DNA of 64,000 nucleotides from JAVBOW01 sp031549495 (GTDB lineage Bacteria; Bacteroidota; Bacteroidia; Bacteroidales; Rikenellaceae): positions 4,748-68,747 of the forward strand of contig JAVBPS010000011.1 in NCBI GenBank assembly GCA_031549495.1, in the 5' to 3' direction. The position numbers were made by a program, and so were the translations under genes. The notes beneath the pieces were generated by a model. It ran no database searches and was not told the origin of the DNA. It saw nothing but the letters and a program-made list of their open reading frames with translations. Below, in pieces: positions 43,315 to 52,368 of this stretch; position 1 is the stretch's first letter; every line of letters starts with the position of its first letter.

Positions 43315-45429
43315 ATGGCTAAAAGAGATTTAAATTATACACGCAATATCGGCATCATGGCTCACATCGATGCCGGTAAAACCACCACCTCCGAACGCAT
43401 CCTGTTCTACACCGGGAAAACCCACAAGGTCGGCGAAACCCACGAGGGTACCGCCACCATGGACTGGATGGCCCAGGAACAGGAACGAGGCATCACCATT
43501 ACCTCGGCGGCCACCACCGCCTTCTGGATGTACAAGGACCACCAGTACCAGCTCAACGTGATCGACACCCCGGGACACGTCGACTTTACGGTCGAAGTGG
43601 AACGCTCGCTGCGCGTGCTGGACGGTGCCGTGGCTACGTTCTGCGCCGTGGGCGGCGTGGAGCCCCAGAGCGAAACGGTGTGGCGCCAGGCCGATAAATA
43701 CAAGGTTCCGCGCATCGGTTACGTGAACAAGATGGACCGCATCGGCGGCGACTTCCTGAACGTCTGCGCGCAGGTCAAAGAGCGCCTCGGCGCCACCGCC
43801 CTGCCCGTCGTTCTGCCCATGGGCAAGGAGGCCAACTTCTACGGGCTGGTAGACCTTATATATAATAGGGCGATCATCTACAACGACGACCAGGTCGTTC
43901 GCGACAACTTCCACTACGAGGAAATCCCCGCCGACATGAAAGAGGAGGCCGCCGAATGGCGCGCCAAACTGATCGAAGAAGTGGCCTCGGTGGACGATCA
44001 GCTGATGGAGAAATTCTTCGAGGATCCCGATTCGATCACCGCCGACGAACTGATCGCCACGATCCGCAAGGCGACCATCGAGATGGTCATCGTGCCGATG
44101 CTCTGCGGCTCTTCGTTCAAGAACAAGGGCGTGCAGCTGTTGCTGGACTACATCATGGCTTTCCTCCCCTCGCCGCTCGATATCGAGGCCATCGTGGGCA
44201 CCGATCCGCGTACGGAGAAAGAGGTGGTCCGCCATCCGAGCGAAGACGATCCGTTCTGCGGGTTGGCCTTCAAGATCGCTACCGACCCCTTCGTGGGCCG
44301 TCTGGCTTTCGTTCGCGCCTACTCGGGCAAATTGGATGCCGGTTCCTACGTACTCAATACCCGTTCCGATAAGAAGGAGCGTATCTCGCGCCTCTACCAG
44401 ATGCACTCCAACAAGCAGAACCCGATCGAGGCCGTGACGGCCGGCGATATCTGCGCGGCGGTGGGCTTCAAGGATGTGCGCACGGGCGACACGCTCTGCG
44501 ATGAGAAACACCCGATCGTGCTGGAGTCGATGACTTTCCCCGAGCCGGTGATCGGCCTGGCGGTAGAGCCCAAGACCCAGAAAGACCTCGACAAGCTCGG
44601 TATCGCCCTGGGCAAACTCTCCGAAGAGGACCCCACGTTCACCGTGAAGACCGACCCGGACAGCGGCCAGACCGTCATCAGCGGGATGGGCGAGCTGCAC
44701 CTGGAGATCATCGTCGATCGCCTGCGCCGCGAATTCGGCGTGGAGATCAACCAGGGCGCTCCGCAGGTGAACTACAAAGAGGCTCTCACCGGCTCCGTAG
44801 AGCACCGCGAGGTGTTCAAGAAGCAGACCGGCGGTCGCGGTAAGTTCGCCGATATCATCTTTAAGATCGGCCCCGCCGATGAAGGTGTGGTCGGCCTGCA
44901 GTTCGTGGACGAGGTGAAGGGCGGCAACATTCCGCGCGAATTCATCCCCTCCGTGGAGAAGGGCTTCAAGGCCGCCATGGCCAACGGTCCCCTCGCCGGT
45001 TACGCGATCGACGCGATGAAAGTCACGCTGATCGACGGTTCGTTCCACGCGGTCGACTCCGACCAGCTGTCGTTCGAGATCTGCGCGCGCAACGGTTTCC
45101 GCCAGTCGGGCAAGAAAGCCTCGCCGGTGATCATGGAACCCGTTATGAGCGTGGAAGTTGTCACCCCCGAGGAGTCGATGGGCGACATCATCGGCGACTT
45201 GAACAAGCGCCGCGGACAGATCGCAGGCATGGAATCGCGCGGCGTGGCCCGTGTGGTGAAGGCTAAAGTGCCCCTTTCGGAGATGTTCGGTTATGTGACC
45301 GTGCTGCGTACGCTCTCTTCGGGCCGTGCGACCTCCACGATGGAATTCTCGCACTTCGAACCCGTTTCGCAGAACCTCGCCAAGGATATCATCGAGAAAT
45401 CGAGCGGCAAACACCAGGAATTAGAATAA
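43315..45429 (+). CDS. fusA: Elongation factor G
   Basis: Translocation GTPase, 704 aa. G motifs are all present: AHIDAGKTT (P loop), DTPGHVDFT and NKMD. Domains II-V follow. tuf is not next to it, so the str operon here is rpsL-rpsG-fusA-rpsJ, as commonly seen in Bacteroidetes. Confidence 0.99.
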   Translation: MAKRDLNYTRNIGIMAHIDAGKTTTSERILFYTGKTHKVGETHEGTATMDWMAQEQERGITITSAATTAFWMYKDHQYQLNVIDTPGHVDFTVEVERSLRVLDGAVATFCAVGGVEPQSETVWRQADKYKVPRIGYVNKMDRIGGDFLNVCAQVKERLGATALPVVLPMGKEANFYGLVDLIYNRAIIYNDDQVVRDNFHYEEIPADMKEEAAEWRAKLIEEVASVDDQLMEKFFEDPDSITADELIATIRKATIEMVIVPMLCGSSFKNKGVQLLLDYIMAFLPSPLDIEAIVGTDPRTEKEVVRHPSEDDPFCGLAFKIATDPFVGRLAFVRAYSGKLDAGSYVLNTRSDKKERISRLYQMHSNKQNPIEAVTAGDICAAVGFKDVRTGDTLCDEKHPIVLESMTFPEPVIGLAVEPKTQKDLDKLGIALGKLSEEDPTFTVKTDPDSGQTVISGMGELHLEIIVDRLRREFGVEINQGAPQVNYKEALTGSVEHREVFKKQTGGRGKFADIIFKIGPADEGVVGLQFVDEVKGGNIPREFIPSVEKGFKAAMANGPLAGYAIDAMKVTLIDGSFHAVDSDQLSFEICARNGFRQSGKKASPVIMEPVMSVEVVTPEESMGDIIGDLNKRRGQIAGMESRGVARVVKAKVPLSEMFGYVTVLRTLSSGRATSTMEFSHFEPVSQNLAKDIIEKSSGKHQELE

Positions 45430-45440
45430 AAAGAACAGAT

Positions 45441-45746
45441 ATGAGCCAGAAAATCAGAATCAAACTCAAATCGTACGATCACAACCTGGTGGACAAATCC
45501 GCCGAGAAGATCGTAAAGACCGTGAAAAGCAGCGGCGCCGTGGTCAGCGGTCCGATCCCCCTGCCCACGCAGAAGAAGATCTTCACGGTCAACCGCTCGA
45601 CCTTCGTCAACAAGAAGAGCCGCGAGCAGTTCCAGCTCTGCACCTTCAAGCGGATTTTGGACATCTACTCTTCGACCCCGAAGACGATCGATGCCCTGAT
45701 GAAGTTGGAGCTTCCTTCGGGCGTTGAAGTGGAAATCAAGGTCTGA
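45441..45746 (+). CDS. rpsJ: 30S ribosomal protein S10
   Basis: Small-subunit head protein (101 aa) that also forms the NusB-NusE antitermination pair in bacteria. The conserved RIKLKSYDHNLVD start and LPTQKKIFTV block are present. It links the str and S10 groups; the 162-bp gap to rplC contains a hairpin repeat. Confidence 0.98.
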   Translation: MSQKIRIKLKSYDHNLVDKSAEKIVKTVKSSGAVVSGPIPLPTQKKIFTVNRSTFVNKKSREQFQLCTFKRILDIYSSTPKTIDALMKLELPSGVEVEIKV

Positions 45747-45751
45747 TGCCC

Positions 45752-45809
45752 GTAGGGGCGACCCTTGTGGTCGCCCAAAAGAAAGGGCACCCACGAGGGG
45801 TGCCCCTAC
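45752..45809. repeat. GTAGGGGC hairpin repeat inside the S10 operon
   Basis: Arms 45,752-45,776 and 45,785-45,809 (about 25 bp, a few mismatches) with an AAAAGAAA loop belong to the same family as the perfect copy at 8642-8701. It lies between rpsJ and rplC. The A+T-rich stretch after it (about 45,812-45,835, ending GGGTTTG) might carry a secondary promoter. Confidence 0.9.
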
Positions 45810-45908
45810 ACGATACCTTATATTATATATAGGGTTTGAGTAACGAATAGCCGCTGCCCCTGGAGGCATGCTATAACATAAGTAACAACAGACGCAACAA
45901 AAGACAAA

Positions 45909-46526
45909 ATGTCAGGATTAATTGGAAAGAAGATCGGAATGACTTCCGTTTTCGGTGCCGATGGGAAAAACATCCCATGCACCGTGATCGAGGCTGGACC
46001 GTGCGTAGTTACGCAAATCAAGACCGTGGAGACCGATGGGTACTCCGCGATCCAGATTGCCTATGACGACAAATCCGAAAAGCACACCAGCAGTAGCCTC
46101 CTGGGCCATTTCAAGAAGGCCGGGACTACCCCCAAGCGTAAGATCGTAGAGTTCAGGGAATTTGACCCCGAACTGAAGGTCGGAGACGTAATCACCCTCG
46201 ACGTATTCATGGATGACGACTGGCTCGACATCACCGGAATTTCGAAGGGTAAAGGATTCCAGGGCGTTGTGAAACGCCATGGTTTCGCCGGAGTGGGCGG
46301 CCAGACACACGGCCAGCACAACCGCCAGCGCAAGCCGGGTTCGCTCGGCGCATCTTCCTACCCCTCGCGCGTGTTCAAGGGCAAGCGCCTTCCCGGACAG
46401 ACCGGCGGGGACCAGGTTAAAGTGCTCAACCTGCGCATACTGAAGAAGATTCCGGAAAGCAACCTTCTCCTGGTGAAAGGGTCGCTCCCCGGTGCAAAAG
46501 GGTCTTACGTATTAATGGAAGATTAA
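45909..46526 (+). CDS. rplC: 50S ribosomal protein L3
   Basis: Early-assembly 23S rRNA-binding protein, 205 aa. The glutamine-methylation region GGQTHGQHNRQRKPGS and the GHMG-like core are present. It starts MSGLIGKKIGM and lies 3 bp before rplD. Confidence 0.99.
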   Translation: MSGLIGKKIGMTSVFGADGKNIPCTVIEAGPCVVTQIKTVETDGYSAIQIAYDDKSEKHTSSSLLGHFKKAGTTPKRKIVEFREFDPELKVGDVITLDVFMDDDWLDITGISKGKGFQGVVKRHGFAGVGGQTHGQHNRQRKPGSLGASSYPSRVFKGKRLPGQTGGDQVKVLNLRILKKIPESNLLLVKGSLPGAKGSYVLMED

Positions 46527-46529
46527 GCG

Positions 46530-47156
46530 ATGGAATTAGCGATTTATAACACCGCAGGCAAGGAAACCGGCAAGAAGGTTACCCTTGACGATACGATTTT
46601 CGGTATCGAACCCAACGACCACGCCATCTGGCTCGACGTGAAGCAGTATCTGGCCAACCAGCGCCAGGGCACGCACAAGAGCAAGCAGCGTAACGAGGTC
46701 GCCGGTTCGACCCGCAAGCTCAAACGCCAGAAAGGCACCGGCGGCGCACGCGCGGGCAGCATCAAAAGCCCCCTGTTCCCCGGCGGCGGCCGCATCTTCG
46801 GCCCCGTGCCCCGCGATTACAGCTTCAAGCTGAACAAGAAACTCAAGCAACTGGCACGCCGCAGCGCTTTGGCTTACAAAGCGAAAGGCGAGCTGATCAC
46901 CGTTGTGGAAGACTTTACGATCGACACGCCCAAAACCAAAACTTTCCTGGACATCGCGGGCAACCTGAAGATGGCCGACAAGAAAGTGCTGGTGGTGCTG
47001 CCCGAATCGAGCCACAACATCATCCTCTCGACGCGCAACCTTCGTAATGTGAAGGTGGTCGTAGCCAGCGACGTGAACACCTATGACCTGATGAACACGG
47101 GCGTGGTGCTGATGACCGAAGGCGCAGCCGGAGTTATTAACCAACTGTTAGCGTAA
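46530..47156 (+). CDS. rplD: 50S ribosomal protein L4
   Basis: Exit-tunnel protein, 208 aa, with the extended loop RKLKRQKGTGGARAGSIKSP. In E. coli L4 also represses its operon; whether it does so here cannot be seen from sequence. Confidence 0.99.
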   Translation: MELAIYNTAGKETGKKVTLDDTIFGIEPNDHAIWLDVKQYLANQRQGTHKSKQRNEVAGSTRKLKRQKGTGGARAGSIKSPLFPGGGRIFGPVPRDYSFKLNKKLKQLARRSALAYKAKGELITVVEDFTIDTPKTKTFLDIAGNLKMADKKVLVVLPESSHNIILSTRNLRNVKVVVASDVNTYDLMNTGVVLMTEGAAGVINQLLA

Positions 47157-47161
47157 GCAAA

Positions 47162-47452
47162 ATGGAAGCATTGATTAAGCCGATACTGACCGAGAAAATG
47201 ACGATCCAGGGCGATAAGCTGAATCGTTACGGTTTCATCGTCGACCGCCGGGCCAACAAGATCCAGATCCGGTCGGCTGTTGAGCAAATGTACGGGGTGA
47301 CCGTCTCCGACGTGAACACCATGAACTATCTGGGCAAGGCCAAAAGCCGCTACACCAAAGCAGGACTTCTCGCAGGCCGTACGAACAACACCAAAAAGGC
47401 GATCATCACGCTCAAGGGTGGGGATAAGATCGATTTTTACAGTAATATCTAA
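47162..47452 (+). CDS. rplW: 50S ribosomal protein L23
   Basis: Tunnel-exit protein of 96 aa that docks trigger factor and SRP. Recognised by KPILTEKM near the N-terminus and NTMNYLGKAK. Confidence 0.97.
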   Translation: MEALIKPILTEKMTIQGDKLNRYGFIVDRRANKIQIRSAVEQMYGVTVSDVNTMNYLGKAKSRYTKAGLLAGRTNNTKKAIITLKGGDKIDFYSNI

Positions 47453-47457
47453 CGACG

Positions 47458-48285
47458 ATGGCAGTAAGAAAGTTCAAGCCCACCACCCCGGGCACCAGGC
47501 ATAAGGTGATCATCAAGAACGACGACATCACCTGCGACACTCCCGAGAAGAGCCTGCTGGAGCCGAAGAAAAACTCCGGCGGCCGCAACAACTCCGGTAA
47601 GATGACCGTCCGCTACTTAGGTGGCGGCCACAAGCAGATGTACCGTGTCGTGGATTTCAAACGCCAGAAGGACGGCGTGGACGCCACGGTAAAGACCATC
47701 GAATACGACCCCAACCGCTCGGCGCGCATCGCCCTGGTGGTGTACGCCGACGGGACGAAGAGCTACATCCTCGCCCCCAACGGCCTGAAAGTGGGCCAGG
47801 TGATCAAATCGGGCGCGGGCATCGCTCCCGAAGTGGGCAACTCGCTGCCGCTGGCGGAAATTCCCCTCGGTACCGTAGTCCACAACATCGAACTCTACCC
47901 CGGAGAGGGCGCCGTGATGGCCCGCTCGGCCGGTACGTACGCTCAACTGCTTGCCCGTGAAGGTAAGTTTGCTATCATCAAGTTGCCTTCGGGTGAAACC
48001 CGCATGGTGCTGGTTACCTGCCGCGCTACCGTCGGTGCCGTGTCGAATCCCGACCACAGCCTCGAGCAGCACGGTAAAGCCGGTCGCCGCCGTTGGCTGG
48101 GCCGCCGCCCGCACAACCGCGGTGTGACGATGAACCCCGTCGACCACCCCATGGGCGGTGGCGAAGGCCGTTCGTCGGGCGGACACCCCCGTTCGCGCAA
48201 AGGCTTGCTGGCCAAAGGCTACAAGACCCGCGATCCGAAGAAGACTTCTTCGAAATTCATTGTGTCACGTAGAAAAAATAAATAG
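47458..48285 (+). CDS. rplB: 50S ribosomal protein L2
   Basis: Peptidyl-transferase-region protein, 275 aa. The histidine-containing C-terminal segment NPVDHPMGGGEGR is intact, as is the RNA-binding core. Confidence 0.99.
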   Translation: MAVRKFKPTTPGTRHKVIIKNDDITCDTPEKSLLEPKKNSGGRNNSGKMTVRYLGGGHKQMYRVVDFKRQKDGVDATVKTIEYDPNRSARIALVVYADGTKSYILAPNGLKVGQVIKSGAGIAPEVGNSLPLAEIPLGTVVHNIELYPGEGAVMARSAGTYAQLLAREGKFAIIKLPSGETRMVLVTCRATVGAVSNPDHSLEQHGKAGRRRWLGRRPHNRGVTMNPVDHPMGGGEGRSSGGHPRSRKGLLAKGYKTRDPKKTSSKFIVSRRKNK

Positions 48286-48288
48286 CAA

Positions 48289-48558
48289 ATGAGCCGTTCA
48301 TTAAAGAAAGGACCGTATATCGAACCCAAGCTGGAAAGCAGGGTCGCTGCACAAAGCGAGTCGGGTAAGAAGACCGTCATCAAGACGTGGTCGCGCGCCT
48401 CGATGATCTCGCCCGATTTCGTGGGCCAGACCATCGCCGTACACAACGGGAACAAGTTCATCCCCGTATACGACACCGAGAACATGGTAGGCCACAAGCT
48501 GGGTGAATTCTCCCCCACGCGTAACTTCCGCGGCCACGCCGGAAACAAGAAAAGATAA
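48289..48558 (+). CDS. rpsS: 30S ribosomal protein S19
   Basis: Small-subunit head protein, 89 aa, starting MSRSLKKGPYIEPKL; conserved TWSRASMISPDFVG and GHKLGEFSPTRNFRGH blocks. Confidence 0.99.
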   Translation: MSRSLKKGPYIEPKLESRVAAQSESGKKTVIKTWSRASMISPDFVGQTIAVHNGNKFIPVYDTENMVGHKLGEFSPTRNFRGHAGNKKR

Positions 48559-48565
48559 GTAAGAG

Positions 48566-48979
48566 ATGGGTACAAGAAAACACGATACGGCCGAGATCAT
48601 AAAGGCCGAAAAAGCGCAGAAGGCGGTAGCCTCGCTGCGTGACTGCCCTACCTCCCCGCGTAAAATGAGGCTGGTGGCCGACATGGTCCGCGGCGTGGAG
48701 ATCAACAAGGCGCTGGGTCTGCTTCGTTACTCGAAGAAAGAGGCCTCGATCCGCCTGGAAAAACTGCTCCGTTCGGCCATCGCCAACTGGGAAAAGAAGA
48801 ACGAAAACGAGCGCCTGGAAGACACTCCCCTCTGCGTGAAGGAGATCTTCGTGGACGGCGGCCGCATGCTCAAGCGCGTGCAGCCCGCTCCCCAGGGCCG
48901 TGCACACCGTGTGCGCAAGCGTTCGAACCACGTGACGATCGTCGTCGATAAAATCGTAACCAAAGAAAAAGAAGCGTAA
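48566..48979 (+). CDS. rplV: 50S ribosomal protein L22
   Basis: Exit-tunnel protein, 137 aa, with the SPRKMRLVADMVRG start and the tunnel loop ending RAHRVRKRSNHVTIVV. It lies 1 bp before rpsC. Confidence 0.98.
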   Translation: MGTRKHDTAEIIKAEKAQKAVASLRDCPTSPRKMRLVADMVRGVEINKALGLLRYSKKEASIRLEKLLRSAIANWEKKNENERLEDTPLCVKEIFVDGGRMLKRVQPAPQGRAHRVRKRSNHVTIVVDKIVTKEKEA

Positions 48980-48980
48980 G

Positions 48981-49787
48981 ATGGGACAGAAAGTAAATCC
49001 GATATCCAACCGCCTCGGCATCATCCGCGGCTGGGATTCCAACTGGTACGGTGGCAAGGACTTTTCGGCCAAACTGGTCGAGGATGCCAAGATCCGTCAG
49101 TACCTGGGCGCCCGTCTTGCCAAAGCGAGCATTTCGAAGATCATCATCGAGCGCACGCTCAAACTGGTTACCGTGACCATCTCGACCGCACGCCCCGGCA
49201 TCATCATCGGCAAGGGCGGCCAGGAAGTGGACAAACTGAAAGAGGAGCTCAAAAAGCTCACGGGTAAAGAGGTGCAGATCAACATCTTCGAGGTGAAACG
49301 CCCCGAGATCGACTCGGTGATCGTCGCCAACAACATCGCCCGCCAGCTCGAGGGACGCATCTCGTTCCGCCGCGCCATGAAGACCACGATCGCCTCCACG
49401 ATGCGCATGGGCGCCGAGGGGATCAAGATCCAGGTCTCGGGCCGCGTAGGTGGCGCCGAGATGGCCCGCAGCGAGACGTACAAGGAAGGACGCATTCCGC
49501 TGCACACGTTCCGCGCCGACGTGGATTACGCGCTGGCCGAAGCGCTTACGAAAGTGGGCCTGTTAGGCATCAAAGTGTGGATCTGCACGGGCGAAGTGTA
49601 CGGCAAGCGCGACCTGTTCGAAATCTCGGGCGCGAGCGTAGCCGGCGCCGGCGCATCGGCCGGTTCGTACGATCGCGGCGACCGTGATCGCGGCGACCGC
49701 CGTGACCGTCGTGACCGTGGCCCGCGCGGCGACCGTGGAGGTCGTGGCGGCAGCGGTGACCGCGACCGTAAACCCAGAAACAAGTAA
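48981..49787 (+). CDS. rpsC: 30S ribosomal protein S3 with Arg/Gly/Asp-rich tail
   Basis: mRNA-entry protein. Residues 1-215 are a normal S3 with KH domain (GxxG as IIGKGGQEVDKL) and the C-terminal VWICTGEVYGKRD block. Residues about 225-268 form a low-complexity tail of repeated D-R-G-D-R and R-G-G units, unlike the compact end of most bacterial S3 proteins. The underlying DNA is a degenerate GACCGTGATCGCGGC-type repeat. Confidence 0.98.
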   Translation: MGQKVNPISNRLGIIRGWDSNWYGGKDFSAKLVEDAKIRQYLGARLAKASISKIIIERTLKLVTVTISTARPGIIIGKGGQEVDKLKEELKKLTGKEVQINIFEVKRPEIDSVIVANNIARQLEGRISFRRAMKTTIASTMRMGAEGIKIQVSGRVGGAEMARSETYKEGRIPLHTFRADVDYALAEALTKVGLLGIKVWICTGEVYGKRDLFEISGASVAGAGASAGSYDRGDRDRGDRRDRRDRGPRGDRGGRGGSGDRDRKPRNK

Positions 49788-49801
49788 AAGTAAAATAAGA
49801 G

Positions 49802-50230
49802 ATGTTACAGCCAAAAAAGACTAAGTTCCGCAGGATGCAGAAAGGCCGCATGAAAGGCCTTGCGGGACGCGGGAACCAGCTCGCTTTCGGTTCCTTCGGC
49901 ATCAAAGCGCTCGATTCGACCTGGATCACCGGCCGTCAGATCGAAGCTGCACGCCAGGCTATTACGCGCCATATGAAACGTGAAGGCCAGATCTGGATCC
50001 GCATCTTCCCGGACAAACCGATCACCAAGAAACCCGCCGAGGTACGTATGGGTAAGGGGAAAGGTGCTCCCGAAGGATTCGTGGCTCCCGTTACGCCCGG
50101 CCGCATCATCATCGAAGCGGAAGGGGTACCCCTGGAGATCGCCCAGGAGGCGCTGCGCCTCGGGGCCCAGAAACTGCCCATCGCTACGAAATTCATCGTC
50201 CGCAGGGACTATACCGAAACTCAAATCTGA
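49802..50230 (+). CDS. rplP: 50S ribosomal protein L16
   Basis: Large-subunit protein near the A-site finger, 142 aa, with the hydroxylation-site region KPAEVRMGKGKGAPEGFVAPV. Confidence 0.99.
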   Translation: MLQPKKTKFRRMQKGRMKGLAGRGNQLAFGSFGIKALDSTWITGRQIEAARQAITRHMKREGQIWIRIFPDKPITKKPAEVRMGKGKGAPEGFVAPVTPGRIIIEAEGVPLEIAQEALRLGAQKLPIATKFIVRRDYTETQI

Positions 50231-50238
50231 TCTGAGAG

Positions 50239-50433
50239 ATGAAAACAACAGAAGTAAGAGAGCTCGCGGTAGCCGACCTGCAGGAACGCATCGAAGCCGA
50301 GAAGGCCGAACTGGTGAAAGTGAAACTCAACCATGCCACCTCCCCCGTGGAAAACGCTTCCACGATCAAGAAGGCGCGCAGGAATATCGCACGCATGATG
50401 ACCATCCTGCGTCAAAGGCAAACCGTTAAATAA
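50239..50433 (+). CDS. rpmC: 50S ribosomal protein L29
   Basis: Small protein at the tunnel exit, 64 aa. Helical hairpin with the NASTIKKARRNIARMMTIL end. Its TAA overlaps the next in-frame ATG by one base. Confidence 0.96.
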   Translation: MKTTEVRELAVADLQERIEAEKAELVKVKLNHATSPVENASTIKKARRNIARMMTILRQRQTVK

Positions 50434-50699
50434 TGCAGCCCGTTATGGAAAGGAATCTTAGAAAAGAGCGTATCGGGGTGGTCGTGAGCAGCAAAATGGA
50501 CAAATCCATGGTCGTTGCCGTCAAACGTAAGGTAAAACATCCGATCTACGGTAAATTCGTCAACAAGACCACCAAATTCGTGGCCGCCGACGACGAAAAC
50601 ACCACCAACCCGGGCGATACCGTACGCATCATGGAGACCCGCCCCCTGAGCAAAACAAAGCGCTGGAGGTTAGTAGAAATCATAGAAAGAGCTAAATAG
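50433..50699 (+). CDS. rpsQ: 30S ribosomal protein S17
   Basis: Primary 16S-binding OB-fold protein. The ATG at 50,433 overlaps the rpmC stop (TAATG) and gives 88 aa. The ATG at 50,445 (MERNLRKERIGV) matches the family's usual start and gives 84 aa. The conserved DKSMVVAVKRKVKHPIYGK block is present. Confidence 0.97.
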   Translation: MQPVMERNLRKERIGVVVSSKMDKSMVVAVKRKVKHPIYGKFVNKTTKFVAADDENTTNPGDTVRIMETRPLSKTKRWRLVEIIERAK

Positions 50700-50701
50700 T
50701 C

Positions 50702-51067
50702 ATGATACAACAAGAAAGCAGACTGATTGTCGCGGACAACAGCGGTGCGAAGGAGGTCCTTTGTATCCGCGTGCTGGGCGGCACCGGCAAACGCTACGCT
50801 TCGATCGGCGATAAGATCGTCGTGACGGTCAAGAGCGCTACCCCTTCGGGCGACATGAAGAAGGGTACCGTTTCGAAAGCCGTTGTGGTTAGGACAAAGA
50901 AAGAGATCCGTCGCCAGAACGGGTCGTACATCCGCTTCGACGACAACGCGGTGGTGCTGCTGAACAATCAGGGCGAGATCCGCGGTACGCGTATCTTCGG
51001 CCCCGTGGCCCGCGAGCTGCGCGACCAGTACATGAAGATCATCTCGCTGGCCCCCGAAGTACTTTAA
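50702..51067 (+). CDS. rplN: 50S ribosomal protein L14
   Basis: Large-subunit interface protein, 121 aa, with the VADNSGAKEVLCIRVLGG start and GTRIFGPVARELR block; one of the most conserved proteins in the cluster. Confidence 0.99.
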   Translation: MIQQESRLIVADNSGAKEVLCIRVLGGTGKRYASIGDKIVVTVKSATPSGDMKKGTVSKAVVVRTKKEIRRQNGSYIRFDDNAVVLLNNQGEIRGTRIFGPVARELRDQYMKIISLAPEVL

Positions 51068-51079
51068 ACCATTACAGAC

Positions 51080-51394
51080 ATGTCAAAATTGCATATCAAA
51101 AAAGGGGACACCGTCTACGTGAACGCGGGCAACAGCCGCGGTCAGCAGGGTAAGGTCCTGGAAGTGCAGGTGGCCGAACAACGCGCCATCGTGGAGGGTC
51201 TGAACATGATCAGCCGGCACACCAAGCCCAACTCGAAGAGCCCCCAGGGCGGCATCATCAAAAAAGAGGCCCCCATACACATTTCGAACCTGCAACCCCT
51301 CGACCCCAAAAGCGGCAAACCGACCCGCGTGGGACGCAAGGAGGTGAAAGGTAAGTTAGTTCGCATCGCTAAATCAGGGGAGGAGATCAAATAA
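51080..51394 (+). CDS. rplX: 50S ribosomal protein L24
   Basis: Assembly-initiating protein, 104 aa, with a KOW motif (KGDTVYVNAGNSRGQQGKV). Its TAA overlaps the rplE ATG (TAATG). Confidence 0.97.
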   Translation: MSKLHIKKGDTVYVNAGNSRGQQGKVLEVQVAEQRAIVEGLNMISRHTKPNSKSPQGGIIKKEAPIHISNLQPLDPKSGKPTRVGRKEVKGKLVRIAKSGEEIK

Positions 51395-51951
51395 TGGCAT
51401 ACGTACCTACACTGAAAACGCAGTACAAGGAACAGATCGTTCCCGCACTGGTGAAGCAATTCGGCTACACGAGCGTCATGCAGGCCCCCAAACTGGAGAA
51501 GATCGTCATCAACCAGGGTATGGGCCAGGCCATCGCCGACAAGAAGCTGATCGAGGTGGCCCAGCAGGAGCTGTCGACCATCACCGGCCAGAAAGCCGTG
51601 CAGACCAAGTCCACGAAGGACATTTCGAACTTCAAACTGCGTAAGGGCATGCCCATCGGCGTGCGCGTCACGCTGCGCAACGAGCGCATGTACGAGTTCC
51701 TGGAGCGCCTGGTCGCCGTGGCCCTGCCCCGCATCCGCGACTTCAAAGGGATCAACGAGAAGTTCGACGGTCGTGGCAACTACACCCTCGGGGTGAAGGA
51801 GCAGATCATCTTCCCGGAGATCGAGATCGACAAGATCACCAAGATGTTCGGTATGGAGATCACCTTCGTGACCTCGGCCGACACGGACGAAGAGGCCTAC
51901 GCCCTTCTGAAAGAGTTCGGCCTCCCGTTCAAAAACGCTAAAAAGAGCTAA
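51394..51951 (+). CDS. rplE: 50S ribosomal protein L5
   Basis: 5S rRNA-binding protein of the central protuberance, 185 aa, with FKLRKGMPIGVRVTLRNERM and a C-terminal NYTLGVKEQIIFPEI block. Confidence 0.99.
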   Translation: MAYVPTLKTQYKEQIVPALVKQFGYTSVMQAPKLEKIVINQGMGQAIADKKLIEVAQQELSTITGQKAVQTKSTKDISNFKLRKGMPIGVRVTLRNERMYEFLERLVAVALPRIRDFKGINEKFDGRGNYTLGVKEQIIFPEIEIDKITKMFGMEITFVTSADTDEEAYALLKEFGLPFKNAKKS

Positions 51952-51956
51952 GCGAT

Positions 51957-52226
51957 ATGGCAAAAGAATCAATGAAAGCACGCGAGGCCAAGCGCCTCAA
52001 GCTGGTGAATCGTTACGCCGCCAAGCGCGCCGCCCTCAAAGAGGCAGGCGACCAGGTGGGCCTTTCGAAACTGCCGCGTAACTCCAACCCGGTCCGTCTG
52101 CACAACCGTTGCCAGATCACGGGCCGCCCGAAGGGGTACATGCGTCTGTTCGGCGTGAGCCGCATCCAGTTCCGCGAAATGGCCTCCAAGGGGCTGATCC
52201 CGGGCGTACGCAAGGCAAGCTGGTAA
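51957..52226 (+). CDS. rpsN: 30S ribosomal protein S14 (zinc-independent form)
   Basis: 89 aa, the long form without a Cys4 zinc finger; the conserved RCQITGRPKGYMRLFGVSRI core is present with only one Cys. It is followed by an A+T-rich insertion before rpsH. Confidence 0.98.
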   Translation: MAKESMKAREAKRLKLVNRYAAKRAALKEAGDQVGLSKLPRNSNPVRLHNRCQITGRPKGYMRLFGVSRIQFREMASKGLIPGVRKASW

Positions 52227-52368
52227 TTTTTGGAATTATGAATTATGAATTATGGATTATGAATGGTTTGCAGAGAAAGATTCTGCGACGATTTTATAAT
52301 GCATAAGGAGTGATTCATTAATCCGAGACCGAAATTCATAATTCATAATTTATAATTCATAATCAACC
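52227..52368. repeat. A+T-rich inverted-repeat insertion between rpsN and rpsH
   Basis: The left arm is built of GAATTATGAATTATG units (52,233-52,264). The right arm is its near-complement (about 52,334-52,363). About 70 nt lie between. Composition differs sharply from the GC-rich operon around it. Looks like a small non-coding mobile element or repeat. Confidence 0.88.
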
